This document shows positions 32,443 through 39,742 of a stretch of DNA of 39,742 nucleotides, piece after piece. Origin of the DNA: ZC4RG42 sp036676355. GTDB lineage: Bacteria; Pseudomonadota; Gammaproteobacteria; Burkholderiales; SG8-39. A program made the translations under genes and the position numbers. Where the stretch lies: the NCBI GenBank assembly GCA_036676355.1, contig JAKFDA010000052.1, positions 1 through 39,742 of the forward strand, in the 5' to 3' direction. The first letter of the stretch is position 1, and the number at the start of each line of letters is the position of its first letter. The notes under the pieces are model-generated. The model searched no databases. It was given only the letters and a program-made list of their open reading frames with translations, and was not told the origin of the DNA.

Positions 32443-33893
32443 TGGACATGTCGCCGCTCCTGCTCGCACTTGCGATTCCGGTGGCCGGCGCGATCGGGAT
32501 TGCGCTCGCCCACCGTCTGCCCAACGTACGCGAGACCGTCACGCTCGCCACCGCGGGGCTGTTATTCCTGGTCGTTGCATCGTTGCTCCCCGCCGTGCTC
32601 GCCGGCGAGCGCCCGGCGTTGTCGCTGTTCGAGATCTTTCCCGGCGTCTCGCTCGCGTTCGAACTCGAACCGCTCGGCATGATCTTCGCGCTGGTCGCCT
32701 CGTCGCTGTGGATCGTCAACTCGATCTATTCGATCGGCTACATGCGCGGCAACGACGAAGCGAATCAGACGCGCTTTTATGTCCTTTTCGCGCTTGCGCT
32801 GTTCGGCGCCATCGGCATCGCCTTCGCCGGCAACCTGCTGACGCTGTTCCTGTTCTACGAAATCCTCACGCTCGCCACCTATCCGCTGGTGACGCATCAC
32901 GGCGACGAGGAGGCGAAGCGGGGCGGTCGTGTGTACCTCGGCGTGTTGATCAGCACATCGATCGTTTTCCTGCTCGTCGCGATACTGATCACCTACTTCG
33001 CCGCGCATACGCTCGATTTCAAACCGGGCGGCATCATCGGCGACAACCTCGGCGATCTCTCGCGCGGCCTGCTGCTTGCGCTGTTCATGTTCGGCGTCGG
33101 CAAAGCGGCGATCATGCCGATGCATCGCTGGCTGCCCGCCGCGATGGTCGCACCGACACCGGTTTCGGCACTGCTGCATGCGGTCGCGGTGGTCAAGGCG
33201 GGCGTGTTCTGCGTGGTGAAAATCATCGTCTACGTGTTCGGCATCGATGTGCTCGCCGTGACTGCGAATGCCGATTGGCTACCGTACGTCGCGGGCTTCA
33301 CCATCATCGCGGCAAGCGTGGTCGCGCTGCGCGCGGATAACCTCAAGCGCCGGCTGGCGTATTCGACCGTGAGCCAGTTGTCGTATGTGGTGCTGGCCGC
33401 AGCGCTGCTGGCGCCGATTTCGGTGGTCGGCGCGACCCTGCATATCGCCGCGCATGCCTTCGGCAAGATCACGCTGTTCTTCGCCGCCGGCGCGATCTAT
33501 ACCGCCTCACACAAGACCGAAGTGAGTCAGCTCGCCGGCATCGGGCGGCGCATGCCGTGGACCATGATTGCATTCGCCGTGGGCGTGTTGTCGATGATTG
33601 GCCTGCCGCCCACCGCCGGCTTCATCAGCAAATGGTTCATGCTGGCCGGCGCCATGCAGGTTGAGCACTGGACCGCGGTCATCGTGATCGTGATCAGCAC
33701 GTTGCTGAACGCGGCGTATTTCGTGCCGATCGTCTACACGGCGTTCATGCGCGCGCCGGCCGATGATGCGGCGCACGGTGAAGCGCCCTGGCCCATGGTG
33801 CTTGCCATGGTTGTCACCGCAAGCGCGACGGTCGCGCTGTTCTTCTACGCGGATCTGCCGCTTGCGCTGGCGCGGCAACTGGTCGGGAGTTGA
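32439..33893 (+). CDS. Second ND5/MrpD-like proton-conducting subunit
   Basis: A membrane protein of 484 residues, paralogous to mrpD. It has SIYSIGYMRGNDEANQTRFY, which resembles the N-terminal part of MrpA and NuoL, and LFLFYEILTLATYPLV with the helix-5 Glu. FGVGKAAIMPMHRWLPAAMVAPTPVSALLHAVAVVKAG carries both conserved Lys residues and the HxWLP motif. It may replace the missing N-terminal half of MrpA, because the MrpA C-terminal piece is a separate gene here. The ATG overlaps the mrpD stop. Confidence 0.88.
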   Translation: MMDMSPLLLALAIPVAGAIGIALAHRLPNVRETVTLATAGLLFLVVASLLPAVLAGERPALSLFEIFPGVSLAFELEPLGMIFALVASSLWIVNSIYSIGYMRGNDEANQTRFYVLFALALFGAIGIAFAGNLLTLFLFYEILTLATYPLVTHHGDEEAKRGGRVYLGVLISTSIVFLLVAILITYFAAHTLDFKPGGIIGDNLGDLSRGLLLALFMFGVGKAAIMPMHRWLPAAMVAPTPVSALLHAVAVVKAGVFCVVKIIVYVFGIDVLAVTANADWLPYVAGFTIIAASVVALRADNLKRRLAYSTVSQLSYVVLAAALLAPISVVGATLHIAAHAFGKITLFFAAGAIYTASHKTEVSQLAGIGRRMPWTMIAFAVGVLSMIGLPPTAGFISKWFMLAGAMQVEHWTAVIVIVISTLLNAAYFVPIVYTAFMRAPADDAAHGEAPWPMVLAMVVTASATVALFFYADLPLALARQLVGS

Positions 33894-33894
33894 C

Positions 33895-34170
33895 ATGCAG
33901 AAGCCGATCGATCGCGAACCGCACTGGCTGACGCGTCCGGCCACCATCCGCAAGCTGTGGTGGGGTTTCGGTATGGTGTTGGCGTTGACGGTGATCGCGC
34001 AATTCGCCATTCCGATCGAGGGCCACTTCGGTCTTGATCGACTGTTCGGTTTTAATGCGTGGTACGGCTTCATCGCCTGCGCGGCGTTCATCCTGGTCGC
34101 CAAGGCGATCGGGTTCCTGCTCAAGCGGCCGGATACGTATTACGAGTCGCGCGTGGAGGACGAGGCATGA
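33895..34170 (+). CDS. Small membrane protein of the mrp-like operon
   Basis: A protein of 91 residues that I do not recognise as a named family. It has a basic and polar start (MQKPIDREPHWLTRPATIRKL), a first helix (LWWGFGMVLALTVIAQFAI), a loop with GHFGLDRLFGFNAWYG and a second helix (FIACAAFILVAKAIGFLL). The tail is KRPDTYYESRVEDEA. It starts one base past the upstream stop and overlaps the next ATG (ATGA), so it is clearly translated with the antiporter. It is probably an accessory subunit sitting between two ND5-like subunits. Confidence 0.75.
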   Translation: MQKPIDREPHWLTRPATIRKLWWGFGMVLALTVIAQFAIPIEGHFGLDRLFGFNAWYGFIACAAFILVAKAIGFLLKRPDTYYESRVEDEA

Positions 34171-35846
34171 GCCTTTTGCATCCCGGCCTCATTCTTCTGC
34201 TCGGCGGTCTGCTCCTCGGCGCGTTGCCGACGCGCGGCCGTACCGCGGTGATCCTCGTACTGCCGCTCGCGTCGCTAGCCGCATTGTGGGCGCTGCCCGA
34301 GGGCGTGCTATGGCATGGCGAATTTCTCGGTGTGGCCGTCGCGCCGCTGGTGGTCGACAAGCTGTCGCGGTTGTTCGCCACCATCTTTGCCATCATGGCT
34401 TTCGGTGGCGGCCTGTTCGCGCTGCGCCAGCAGAGCCGCCTCGAAGTACCGGCGGCGTATATCTACGCCGGCTCGGCCATCAGCGTGGTTCTGGCGGGCG
34501 ACCTCGCCACCGTATTCGTGTTCTGGGAGCTGATGGCTATCGGTTCCACGCTGGTGATCTGGAGCGCCGGCAACGAGGCGGCCTGGCGCGCCAGCCGGCG
34601 CTATTTTTCCATTCACCTGCTCGGCGGCGTGCTGCTGTTCGCCGGCGTCACCGGACATCTCGTACAGACGGGCGACCTGTTGTTCACGCGCATCGCGCTC
34701 GATTCACCGGCGCAGTGGCTGATCCTTGCCGGCTTCCTGCTCAACGCGGGTGCGCCACCGCTGTCGGCATGGCTGCCCGATGCCTACCCGGAGGCCTCGT
34801 GGAGCGGCATGGTGTTCCTGTCCGCCTTCACCACCAAGACCGCCGTGTACGTGTTGTTGCGCGGTTTTCCGGGCACCGAACTGCTGATCTGGGTCGGCCT
34901 GTTCATGGCCATGTACGGCATCATTTACGCGCTGCTCGAAAACGATATGCGGCGCATCCTTGCCTACAGCATCGTCAACCAGGTCGGGTTCATGATCGTC
35001 GGCATCGGCATCGGCACCGAAATGGCGTTGAACGGTGCGGCCGCGCATGCATTCACGCATATTCTGTACAAGGCGCTGCTGCTGATGTCGGCCGGTGCGG
35101 TGCTGTATCAGACCGGCAAGCGTAAATGCACCGACCTCGGCGGCCTGTTCCGCACCATGCCGCTCACCTGCATCTGCGGTATCGTCGGCGCGCTGGCCAT
35201 CTCCTCGTTCCCGCTCACCTCGGGCTTCATCAGCAAATCGATGATTTCCGAAGCTGCGGCGCACGAGCACCTCGCGGTCGTGTGGTATCTGCTCGCGGCC
35301 GGTTCGGCCGGAGTCTTTCTCCACGCCGGGATCAAGTTTCCGTGGTTCGTGTTCTTCCAGCGCGACTCCGGTCTGCGCCCGAGCGATCCGCCGTGGAGCA
35401 TGCGCATCGCAATGATTCTGCTGGCCGCCGCGTGTATCGGATTGGGCGTGCTGTACGAACCGCTGTATGCGTTGCTGCCGTACGCGGTCGATTATCAGCC
35501 GTATACCGCGCCGCATGTGCTGACGTATCTGCAACTGCTGCTTTTCTCGGGGCTGGCGTTTTTCGTCATGCTCAACTTCCTGCGTCGCACGCTCACCATC
35601 TCGCTCGACGTGGACTGGTTCTATCGCGTGCCGGCGCAGACATTCGTGCGCGGCTTCGAACAGCTGCTGGCGAGCGTTCGCGCGCAATTCGGCGCTGCGC
35701 TGAGCGCGGTAGGCCGACGCACGAATCGCGTACTCGATCACTGGATCGGCGCCGAGGGCGAACTGGCGCGCACCATGTCGACCGGACGTATGGCCTTCTG
35801 GCTGGTCGTGATGCTCGCCGGTTATCTCGTTACGGCGTACTGGTAG
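34167..35846 (+). CDS. Third ND5/MrpD-like subunit lacking the helix-7 lysine
   Basis: A membrane protein of 559 residues (PF00361) with about 14 helices and a C-terminal extension of roughly 80 residues that ends in one more helix. The helix-5 Glu is present (VFVFWELMAIGSTLVIW). The later Lys is present in SAFTTKTAVYVLLRGF. However, the usual G-x-K-x-P-x-H-x-WLP of helix 7 reads LLNAGAPPLSAWLPDAYPEA, so Asn near residue 193 replaces Lys and Ser near 200 replaces His. It is the last gene of the operon. Its end overlaps the tail of the convergent kinase gene by 17 bases. Confidence 0.88.
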   Translation: MSLLHPGLILLLGGLLLGALPTRGRTAVILVLPLASLAALWALPEGVLWHGEFLGVAVAPLVVDKLSRLFATIFAIMAFGGGLFALRQQSRLEVPAAYIYAGSAISVVLAGDLATVFVFWELMAIGSTLVIWSAGNEAAWRASRRYFSIHLLGGVLLFAGVTGHLVQTGDLLFTRIALDSPAQWLILAGFLLNAGAPPLSAWLPDAYPEASWSGMVFLSAFTTKTAVYVLLRGFPGTELLIWVGLFMAMYGIIYALLENDMRRILAYSIVNQVGFMIVGIGIGTEMALNGAAAHAFTHILYKALLLMSAGAVLYQTGKRKCTDLGGLFRTMPLTCICGIVGALAISSFPLTSGFISKSMISEAAAHEHLAVVWYLLAAGSAGVFLHAGIKFPWFVFFQRDSGLRPSDPPWSMRIAMILLAAACIGLGVLYEPLYALLPYAVDYQPYTAPHVLTYLQLLLFSGLAFFVMLNFLRRTLTISLDVDWFYRVPAQTFVRGFEQLLASVRAQFGAALSAVGRRTNRVLDHWIGAEGELARTMSTGRMAFWLVVMLAGYLVTAYW

Positions 35847-38496
35847 ATTCAGGCCTATCGACGGAATCCGCTTGCCGCACCAACGTACGCAGCGTTTCCG
35901 GTTCGACCGGCTTCACCAGATGAAAATCGAAGCCGGCTTCGCGCGAACTGCGCTTGTCGTTATCCTGGCCCCAGCCGGTGAGCGCGATGAGCAATGCTTT
36001 CGAGCCGCGCGCGCGAATGCGACGCGCCGCTTCGTAACCGTTCAAGAACGGCATGCCGATATCGAGCACGACCACATCGGGCACGAACCGTTCTTCCAGT
36101 TCCACCGCTTCTGCGCCGTCGTGCGCGATGCGCACCTCGTCGCCGTCAATTCCAAATAGTGTCGCAAGGCTCTCGGCGGCGTCGCGGTTGTCGTCCGCCA
36201 CCAGGATGCGCCGGCGGTCCGGCCGACTCGTCTGCACGGCCGTTTGCATCGGTTCGGGTTGCTCGTCGCTCGGGTGAGTCGGCGCAAGCGGCAATCGCAC
36301 CAGGAATTCGGCGCCGTGGCCGGGTCCTTCGCTTTTGGCCTGAATGCTGCCGCCGTGCATTTCGACGAGCCGCTTCACCAGCGTGAGACCGATGCCCAGC
36401 CCGCCCTGCGCGCGTTCGAGCGAGCGATCACCCTGCACGAACAGTTCGAACACATTCGGCAAAACCTCGGCCGAAATACCGATTCCGTTGTCGCGCACAC
36501 CGACGATGACGTCGTCGTTCTGCAGCGCCGCCTCGATGTCGATGCGTCCGCCGCTTTCCGTGTACTTGGCGGCGTTGTTGAGCAGATTCATGAACACTTG
36601 CGACAGTCGCGTCAGGTCGGCATCGAGCGGGATCGGTTGCTGCGGCAGCGTGATCCGCAATTCATGTCCACGTGACTCGATCAGCGGCCGTACCGTTTCA
36701 CTGGCGCTCATCAACACGGTCGCCAGTTCGACGCGCTGCTTGCGCAAGTCGATCTTGCCGCGGGTGATGCGGCTGACGTCGAGCAGATCGTCGATCAGCC
36801 GCACCATCTGCGCCAGTTGCCGATCCATCATTGCTCGCACGCGAGCGAGCGCTTCCGTATTGAGTGCTGGCGCGCCGATCAACTGCAAGCCGTTGCGGAT
36901 GGGCGCAAGCGGGTTGCGCAGTTCGTGTGCGAGCGTGGCGAGGAATTCATCCTTGCGACGATCGGAAACGCGCAATTCCGTTATCAGTCGCAATCGTTCA
37001 TACGCGATGGAGACATAGCGACCGATCGTATCCAGAAATTCCAGTTCGTCGGCCCGGAATTGCGGTCGCGCGCGCCCGAAAAACGACAAGGTGCCGAGCA
37101 GACGGTTCTTGTCGGCAAGCAACGGGTAGCAGGCATAAGCCTGCGACTCGATGCGGGCGAGCTGAATCTGTTGCGCCTTGTCGAGTGCCTCTGCGATCGG
37201 CGGCGGGTTCGACGCTGTCGACCCGCCGGTCGCGTTGTCGAACGCCAACCAGCGCAGTTCGTGCGCCGCGTCCTCCGGCACGCCGGCATGCGACTCGAGA
37301 CGCAAACCATCGCCCGATTCGCTCAACAGGTGGTTGCAGTATGCGTCGATGCCGAGTTGCGGACCGATGCGTTGCATGAGCGTTTGCAGCATCGCAGGTG
37401 GGTCGTTGGTTGCCAGCGCCGCCGCCGCTGTCTCCCATAACACGCGCAAACGTTCGTGCTGTTGCTGCGCCTCCTGTTCGGCCTGTTTGCGTTCATCGAT
37501 ATCGAGCACGAACGCCACACCTTCTTGCGAGCCCTCCAGTCGAGCGGCGCCGACCAGCGCCCAAAAACGTGTACCGTCGCGGCGGAAATACTGCCTTTCG
37601 TGCGGTTGCATCTTCCCGGTGCGGGCAAACTCGTCCAGCACCGCGCGCATGCATGCGGCCCAGTCCTCCGGCGTCAACCGCTGCCAATGTAGAGCGCCTG
37701 TTATGAGTTCCTCGCGGCTATAGTCGATCATGCGCAGGAAGGCGTCGTTGGCGCCCGTCAGTCGGCCGGACGCGTCGAAGTATGCAACGCTCACCAGCCC
37801 GCTTTCGCTCAAGCGCCGGAACTTCGCTTCACTTTGGCGGCGGGCTTCATCGGCGCGGCGATGGCCCTGCAGATCGGCTTCGATCTGTTCGGTCAGCCGC
37901 GCGTTCTCTTTTGCCGTGAGCGACAGTCGCAATGCGGCCGCGGTGAAATCGGCCAGGCTTTGCAAAATGCGCGCGTCCTCCGCGTCGAAGCGACGCGCGG
38001 TATCGTGCGTTGCGATCCAGATCGCCCCGTACGGATCGCCGTGCGCCGGAAACGGGATGACCAGCTTTTCCACGACATCGGGAAAATGCACGCCGCCGTA
38101 AGCCTGATAGCCGTCGACGTAGGTGTAGAGCTGCGCCGCATTGCGATGCAGCGCGTAACCGCAACCGCTGGAGTCGGCGGGCGTGGTCGTATCGACATGG
38201 TGCGCGTTCGCGCCGGCCAGTGCGACGCGTCGAAAGAATGTGGCGCCACCCGGCCCAGATTCGAGCAGGCTGACACCTGCGGTGTCGGCGCTGCCCAGGT
38301 CGAGCGCGAGATCGACCAGCCGTTGCAGCAGCGCGCCGGGCGGCTCGGCCATCTGACGCGCGAGCATGCGCAGCGCGTGGTTCTCCGCCTCATAATCGGC
38401 CGTGCGCGAAGGTCGTTCGGACAACAGTTCGGTGGCGAGGGACGTCTGGAAGTGCGCGGACTGCGACGGCTGCCAGGCGGAATGCTGCTGGGACAT
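35830..38496 (-). CDS. Hybrid histidine kinase (GAF-PAS-GAF-HisKA-HATPase-REC)
   Basis: A cytoplasmic hybrid sensor kinase of 888 residues without membrane segments. GAF (about 50-190), PAS (about 225-345), a second GAF (about 350-500), HisKA with the phosphoacceptor His in LATLAHELRNPLAPI (near 524), and HATPase (about 620-740) follow in order. The HATPase has NLLNNAAKY, DNGIGI and GLGIGL. A C-terminal REC domain (about 765-880) has the acidic pair in VADDNRDA, the phosphoacceptor Asp in VVLDIGMP (near 811), ALTG and LVKP. All catalytic residues are present. No output domain exists, so a partner must receive the signal. AGGAA precedes the ATG. Confidence 0.92.
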   Translation of the reverse strand: MSQQHSAWQPSQSAHFQTSLATELLSERPSRTADYEAENHALRMLARQMAEPPGALLQRLVDLALDLGSADTAGVSLLESGPGGATFFRRVALAGANAHHVDTTTPADSSGCGYALHRNAAQLYTYVDGYQAYGGVHFPDVVEKLVIPFPAHGDPYGAIWIATHDTARRFDAEDARILQSLADFTAAALRLSLTAKENARLTEQIEADLQGHRRADEARRQSEAKFRRLSESGLVSVAYFDASGRLTGANDAFLRMIDYSREELITGALHWQRLTPEDWAACMRAVLDEFARTGKMQPHERQYFRRDGTRFWALVGAARLEGSQEGVAFVLDIDERKQAEQEAQQQHERLRVLWETAAAALATNDPPAMLQTLMQRIGPQLGIDAYCNHLLSESGDGLRLESHAGVPEDAAHELRWLAFDNATGGSTASNPPPIAEALDKAQQIQLARIESQAYACYPLLADKNRLLGTLSFFGRARPQFRADELEFLDTIGRYVSIAYERLRLITELRVSDRRKDEFLATLAHELRNPLAPIRNGLQLIGAPALNTEALARVRAMMDRQLAQMVRLIDDLLDVSRITRGKIDLRKQRVELATVLMSASETVRPLIESRGHELRITLPQQPIPLDADLTRLSQVFMNLLNNAAKYTESGGRIDIEAALQNDDVIVGVRDNGIGISAEVLPNVFELFVQGDRSLERAQGGLGIGLTLVKRLVEMHGGSIQAKSEGPGHGAEFLVRLPLAPTHPSDEQPEPMQTAVQTSRPDRRRILVADDNRDAAESLATLFGIDGDEVRIAHDGAEAVELEERFVPDVVVLDIGMPFLNGYEAARRIRARGSKALLIALTGWGQDNDKRSSREAGFDFHLVKPVEPETLRTLVRQADSVDRPESTSTP

Positions 38497-38647
38497 CTAC
38501 TGTTCCTTGAGTGCGCGGGCGTGTACCCGTCACGAATTGCAAGCTGCTCGAACAGTAAGGGTGGCAATTTCGATGCCGCGCAGCGCAGCCTTGCGCCGCG
38601 TAGCGCGATGATGAAGAAGTCCGACGTTGAGACGCTGCGTGCTCGCG

Positions 38648-39427
38648 TTAGAGCATGACGCCGCGATAGCCGATCGCGCGGGAAATGTGATCGGCGGTGT
38701 CCTTGACCAAACCCGCCCACTGCGGTTTGAGGCGTTCGGCCGGTGCGGAAACGGACAAACCAGCCACCAGCGCGCCGGTATCGTCGCGAATGCCGGCGCC
38801 GATACAACGCACGCCCAGTTCCGCTTCTTCGTTATCGTAGGCGACGCCTTGCTTGCGCACCTTTTCCAACTCTTTCTCCAGCGCGGCGAGCGAGCCGATG
38901 CTGTTGCGCGTGAAAGTCGGCATGCCGGTGCGTTCGGCGTAAGTCCGGATGCCATCCGGGCCGTCCTCGAGGAGAAACAGTTTGCCTACGGCAGTAATGT
39001 GCAACGGCGCGTGCTCGCCGATGATGTTCACGACGCGCATCAACTGGCGGCCGCTGGACGAGCGTTCGATGTAAACAATTTCGTCATCGCGGCGCACGGA
39101 AAGATTGACCGCCTCGTTTGTTTCGGCGTGAAGTTCGCGCATGAGCGGCAGCGCCTGTTCGCGTACGCTGATGCGCGATTTCACCAGATTGCCGAGTTCC
39201 AGCAGGCGCATGCCGAGGCGGTAGCTGCCCTGGTCGACGCGCTCGACCATATGGTCGTTGACCATGGCGGTGAGAATGCGATGCGCGGTGGAAGGGTGCA
39301 GCTCGGCGCTCGCCGCCAGTACCTTCAGGCTCACGGCGTTGGGCGATTGCGCGAGCACGTCGAGCAGCTTCATCATGCGCCGGATGACCTGGATCGAGTT
39401 CTTCGATTCTTTCTCAGTGCCGCTCAT
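38648..39427 (-). CDS. IclR-family transcriptional regulator
   Basis: A regulator of 259 residues with an N-terminal winged helix-turn-helix (about 10-75; IQVIRRMMKLLDVLA, SLKVLAASAELHPSTAHRILTAM) and an IclR effector-binding domain (about 90-255). The domain motifs include NEAVNLSVRRDDEIVYIERSS, HITAVGKLFL, GVRCIGAGIRDDTGALVAGLSVSAP. The ATG at 39427 has GAAGG upstream and gives a normal length; a longer frame to 39544 exists but is less likely. It lies downstream of a TRAP transporter gene on the same strand. IclR proteins often control such dicarboxylate or sugar-acid operons. Confidence 0.92.
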   Translation of the reverse strand: MSGTEKESKNSIQVIRRMMKLLDVLAQSPNAVSLKVLAASAELHPSTAHRILTAMVNDHMVERVDQGSYRLGMRLLELGNLVKSRISVREQALPLMRELHAETNEAVNLSVRRDDEIVYIERSSSGRQLMRVVNIIGEHAPLHITAVGKLFLLEDGPDGIRTYAERTGMPTFTRNSIGSLAALEKELEKVRKQGVAYDNEEAELGVRCIGAGIRDDTGALVAGLSVSAPAERLKPQWAGLVKDTADHISRAIGYRGVML

Positions 39428-39593
39428 TGGATCGCCTTCGATGCCGGACTGAAAGTTTACACCGCGGCCGGTAAGCGTTTCGCGATGCGGTAAAGAAGCA
39501 AATCGGAATTGCGCGACTCTGCCATCGCTGCATGGAACGAACACGCCTTCCGGGGCATGCCGGTCGCGTGCGAGAGCGTATTAGATCTGAGGT

Positions 39594-39630
39594 CGCCCCC
39601 TAGGGGGCGCGACGGCCGCAGCCGTCGCGC
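39594..39630. terminator. Two overlapping palindromes after dctM
   Basis: CGCCCCC-TA-GGGGGCG (39594-39609) overlaps a 10-bp stem GCGCGACGGC/GCCGTCGCGC (39607-39616 and 39621-39630) with loop CGCA. They lie in the gap between the TRAP permease stop and the IclR start. No U-tract follows on the minus strand; TTTCC follows on the plus strand. They probably limit read-through or protect mRNA ends. Confidence 0.5.
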
Positions 39631-39648
39631 TTTCCTACATACCAGCTA

Positions 39649-39742
39649 TTACTTCATCCAGCCGATGTACGTGGGCAGCCACAGCGAGATGGCGGGGAAC
39701 AACGCCAGCAGGGTGAGCCCGATAACCTGGATACCGACGAAG
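39649..39742 (-). CDS. dctM: TRAP transporter large permease DctM, C-terminal end (partial)
   Basis: The last 30 codons of a gene that continues beyond the right edge. The translation ends in FVGIQVIGLTLLALFPAISL followed by WLPTYIGWMK and a TAA stop. It is hydrophobic, and this Q-V-I-G-L-x-L-L-x-x-FP-x-x-x-x-WLP ending is characteristic of the DctM large membrane subunit of TRAP transporters, which import dicarboxylates and related acids. Only the end is visible, so the family call rests on this short segment. Confidence 0.75.
   Translation of the reverse strand, partial: FVGIQVIGLTLLALFPAISLWLPTYIGWMK

Noticed and set aside
28541..35846. A membrane-bound hydrogenase or complex I operon
   Set aside because: No hydrogenase large or small subunit, NuoB/C/D-like or ferredoxin-like gene is present, so an antiporter is the simpler reading.
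1..39742. CRISPR array, prophage, insertion sequence, tRNA or rRNA
   Set aside because: No regularly spaced repeats, integrase or transposase genes, or RNA gene signatures were seen in reading the window.

Overview
The window is high-GC DNA, by eye a little above 60 percent. It most resembles a betaproteobacterium, probably of the order Burkholderiales. The reasons are the mix of gene families (glcDEF, a three-gene pntAA/pntAB/pntB transhydrogenase, IclR next to a TRAP transporter, a Kef-type antiporter next to a YbdK ligase) and the ATTCCC-N8-GGGAAT type of intergenic palindrome. No rRNA or tRNA gene, CRISPR array or insertion sequence was found. Almost all of the window is coding.

Left end (1-2302). 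A LysR-type regulator reads rightward and overlaps a ChaN-family gene. The roughly 430 bases in front of the regulator are not empty. Read leftward, they hold a LysR-type dyad, a sigma70-like promoter, three stem-loops that each present CCTCCT (the anti-Shine-Dalgarno sequence of 16S rRNA) in the loop, and a strong intrinsic terminator. I read this as a small RNA of about 150 nt transcribed divergently from its probable regulator. It is the most interesting element of the window.

Metabolism and transport (2428-10443). glcDEF encodes the three subunits of glycolate oxidase. It is followed by a small secreted DUF3617 protein, a BT1/MFS-type carrier, a pair of short palindromic repeats and an MsbA-like ABC half-transporter.

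Energy and signalling (10476-28269). A leftward 7TM-receptor diguanylate cyclase is followed by the proton-translocating transhydrogenase operon, a small membrane protein, a CNNM/CBS protein of the CorC type, an OBAP-like lipoprotein and an orphan LutC. A Ser/Thr kinase fused to HDOD and GAF domains comes next, immediately followed by an adenylate cyclase fused to an FHA domain. This pair looks like one phosphorylation-to-cAMP module. A Kef-type antiporter translationally coupled to a YbdK-like ligase and a dCache-HAMP-PAS-GGDEF-EAL protein complete the region. Cyclic di-GMP, cAMP and phosphothreonine signalling genes therefore lie within 18 kb.

Mrp-like operon (28541-35846). Ten tightly overlapping genes encode a multisubunit cation/proton antiporter. 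The order is E-F-G-A(C-terminal)-B-C-D, as in the membrane arm of archaeal MBH hydrogenases. Two further ND5-like subunits and a small membrane protein follow. There is no full-length MrpA and no hydrogenase gene.

Right end (35830-39742). A leftward cytoplasmic hybrid histidine kinase, an IclR regulator and the last codons of a TRAP-type DctM permease. The IclR protein probably controls the TRAP locus beyond the edge.
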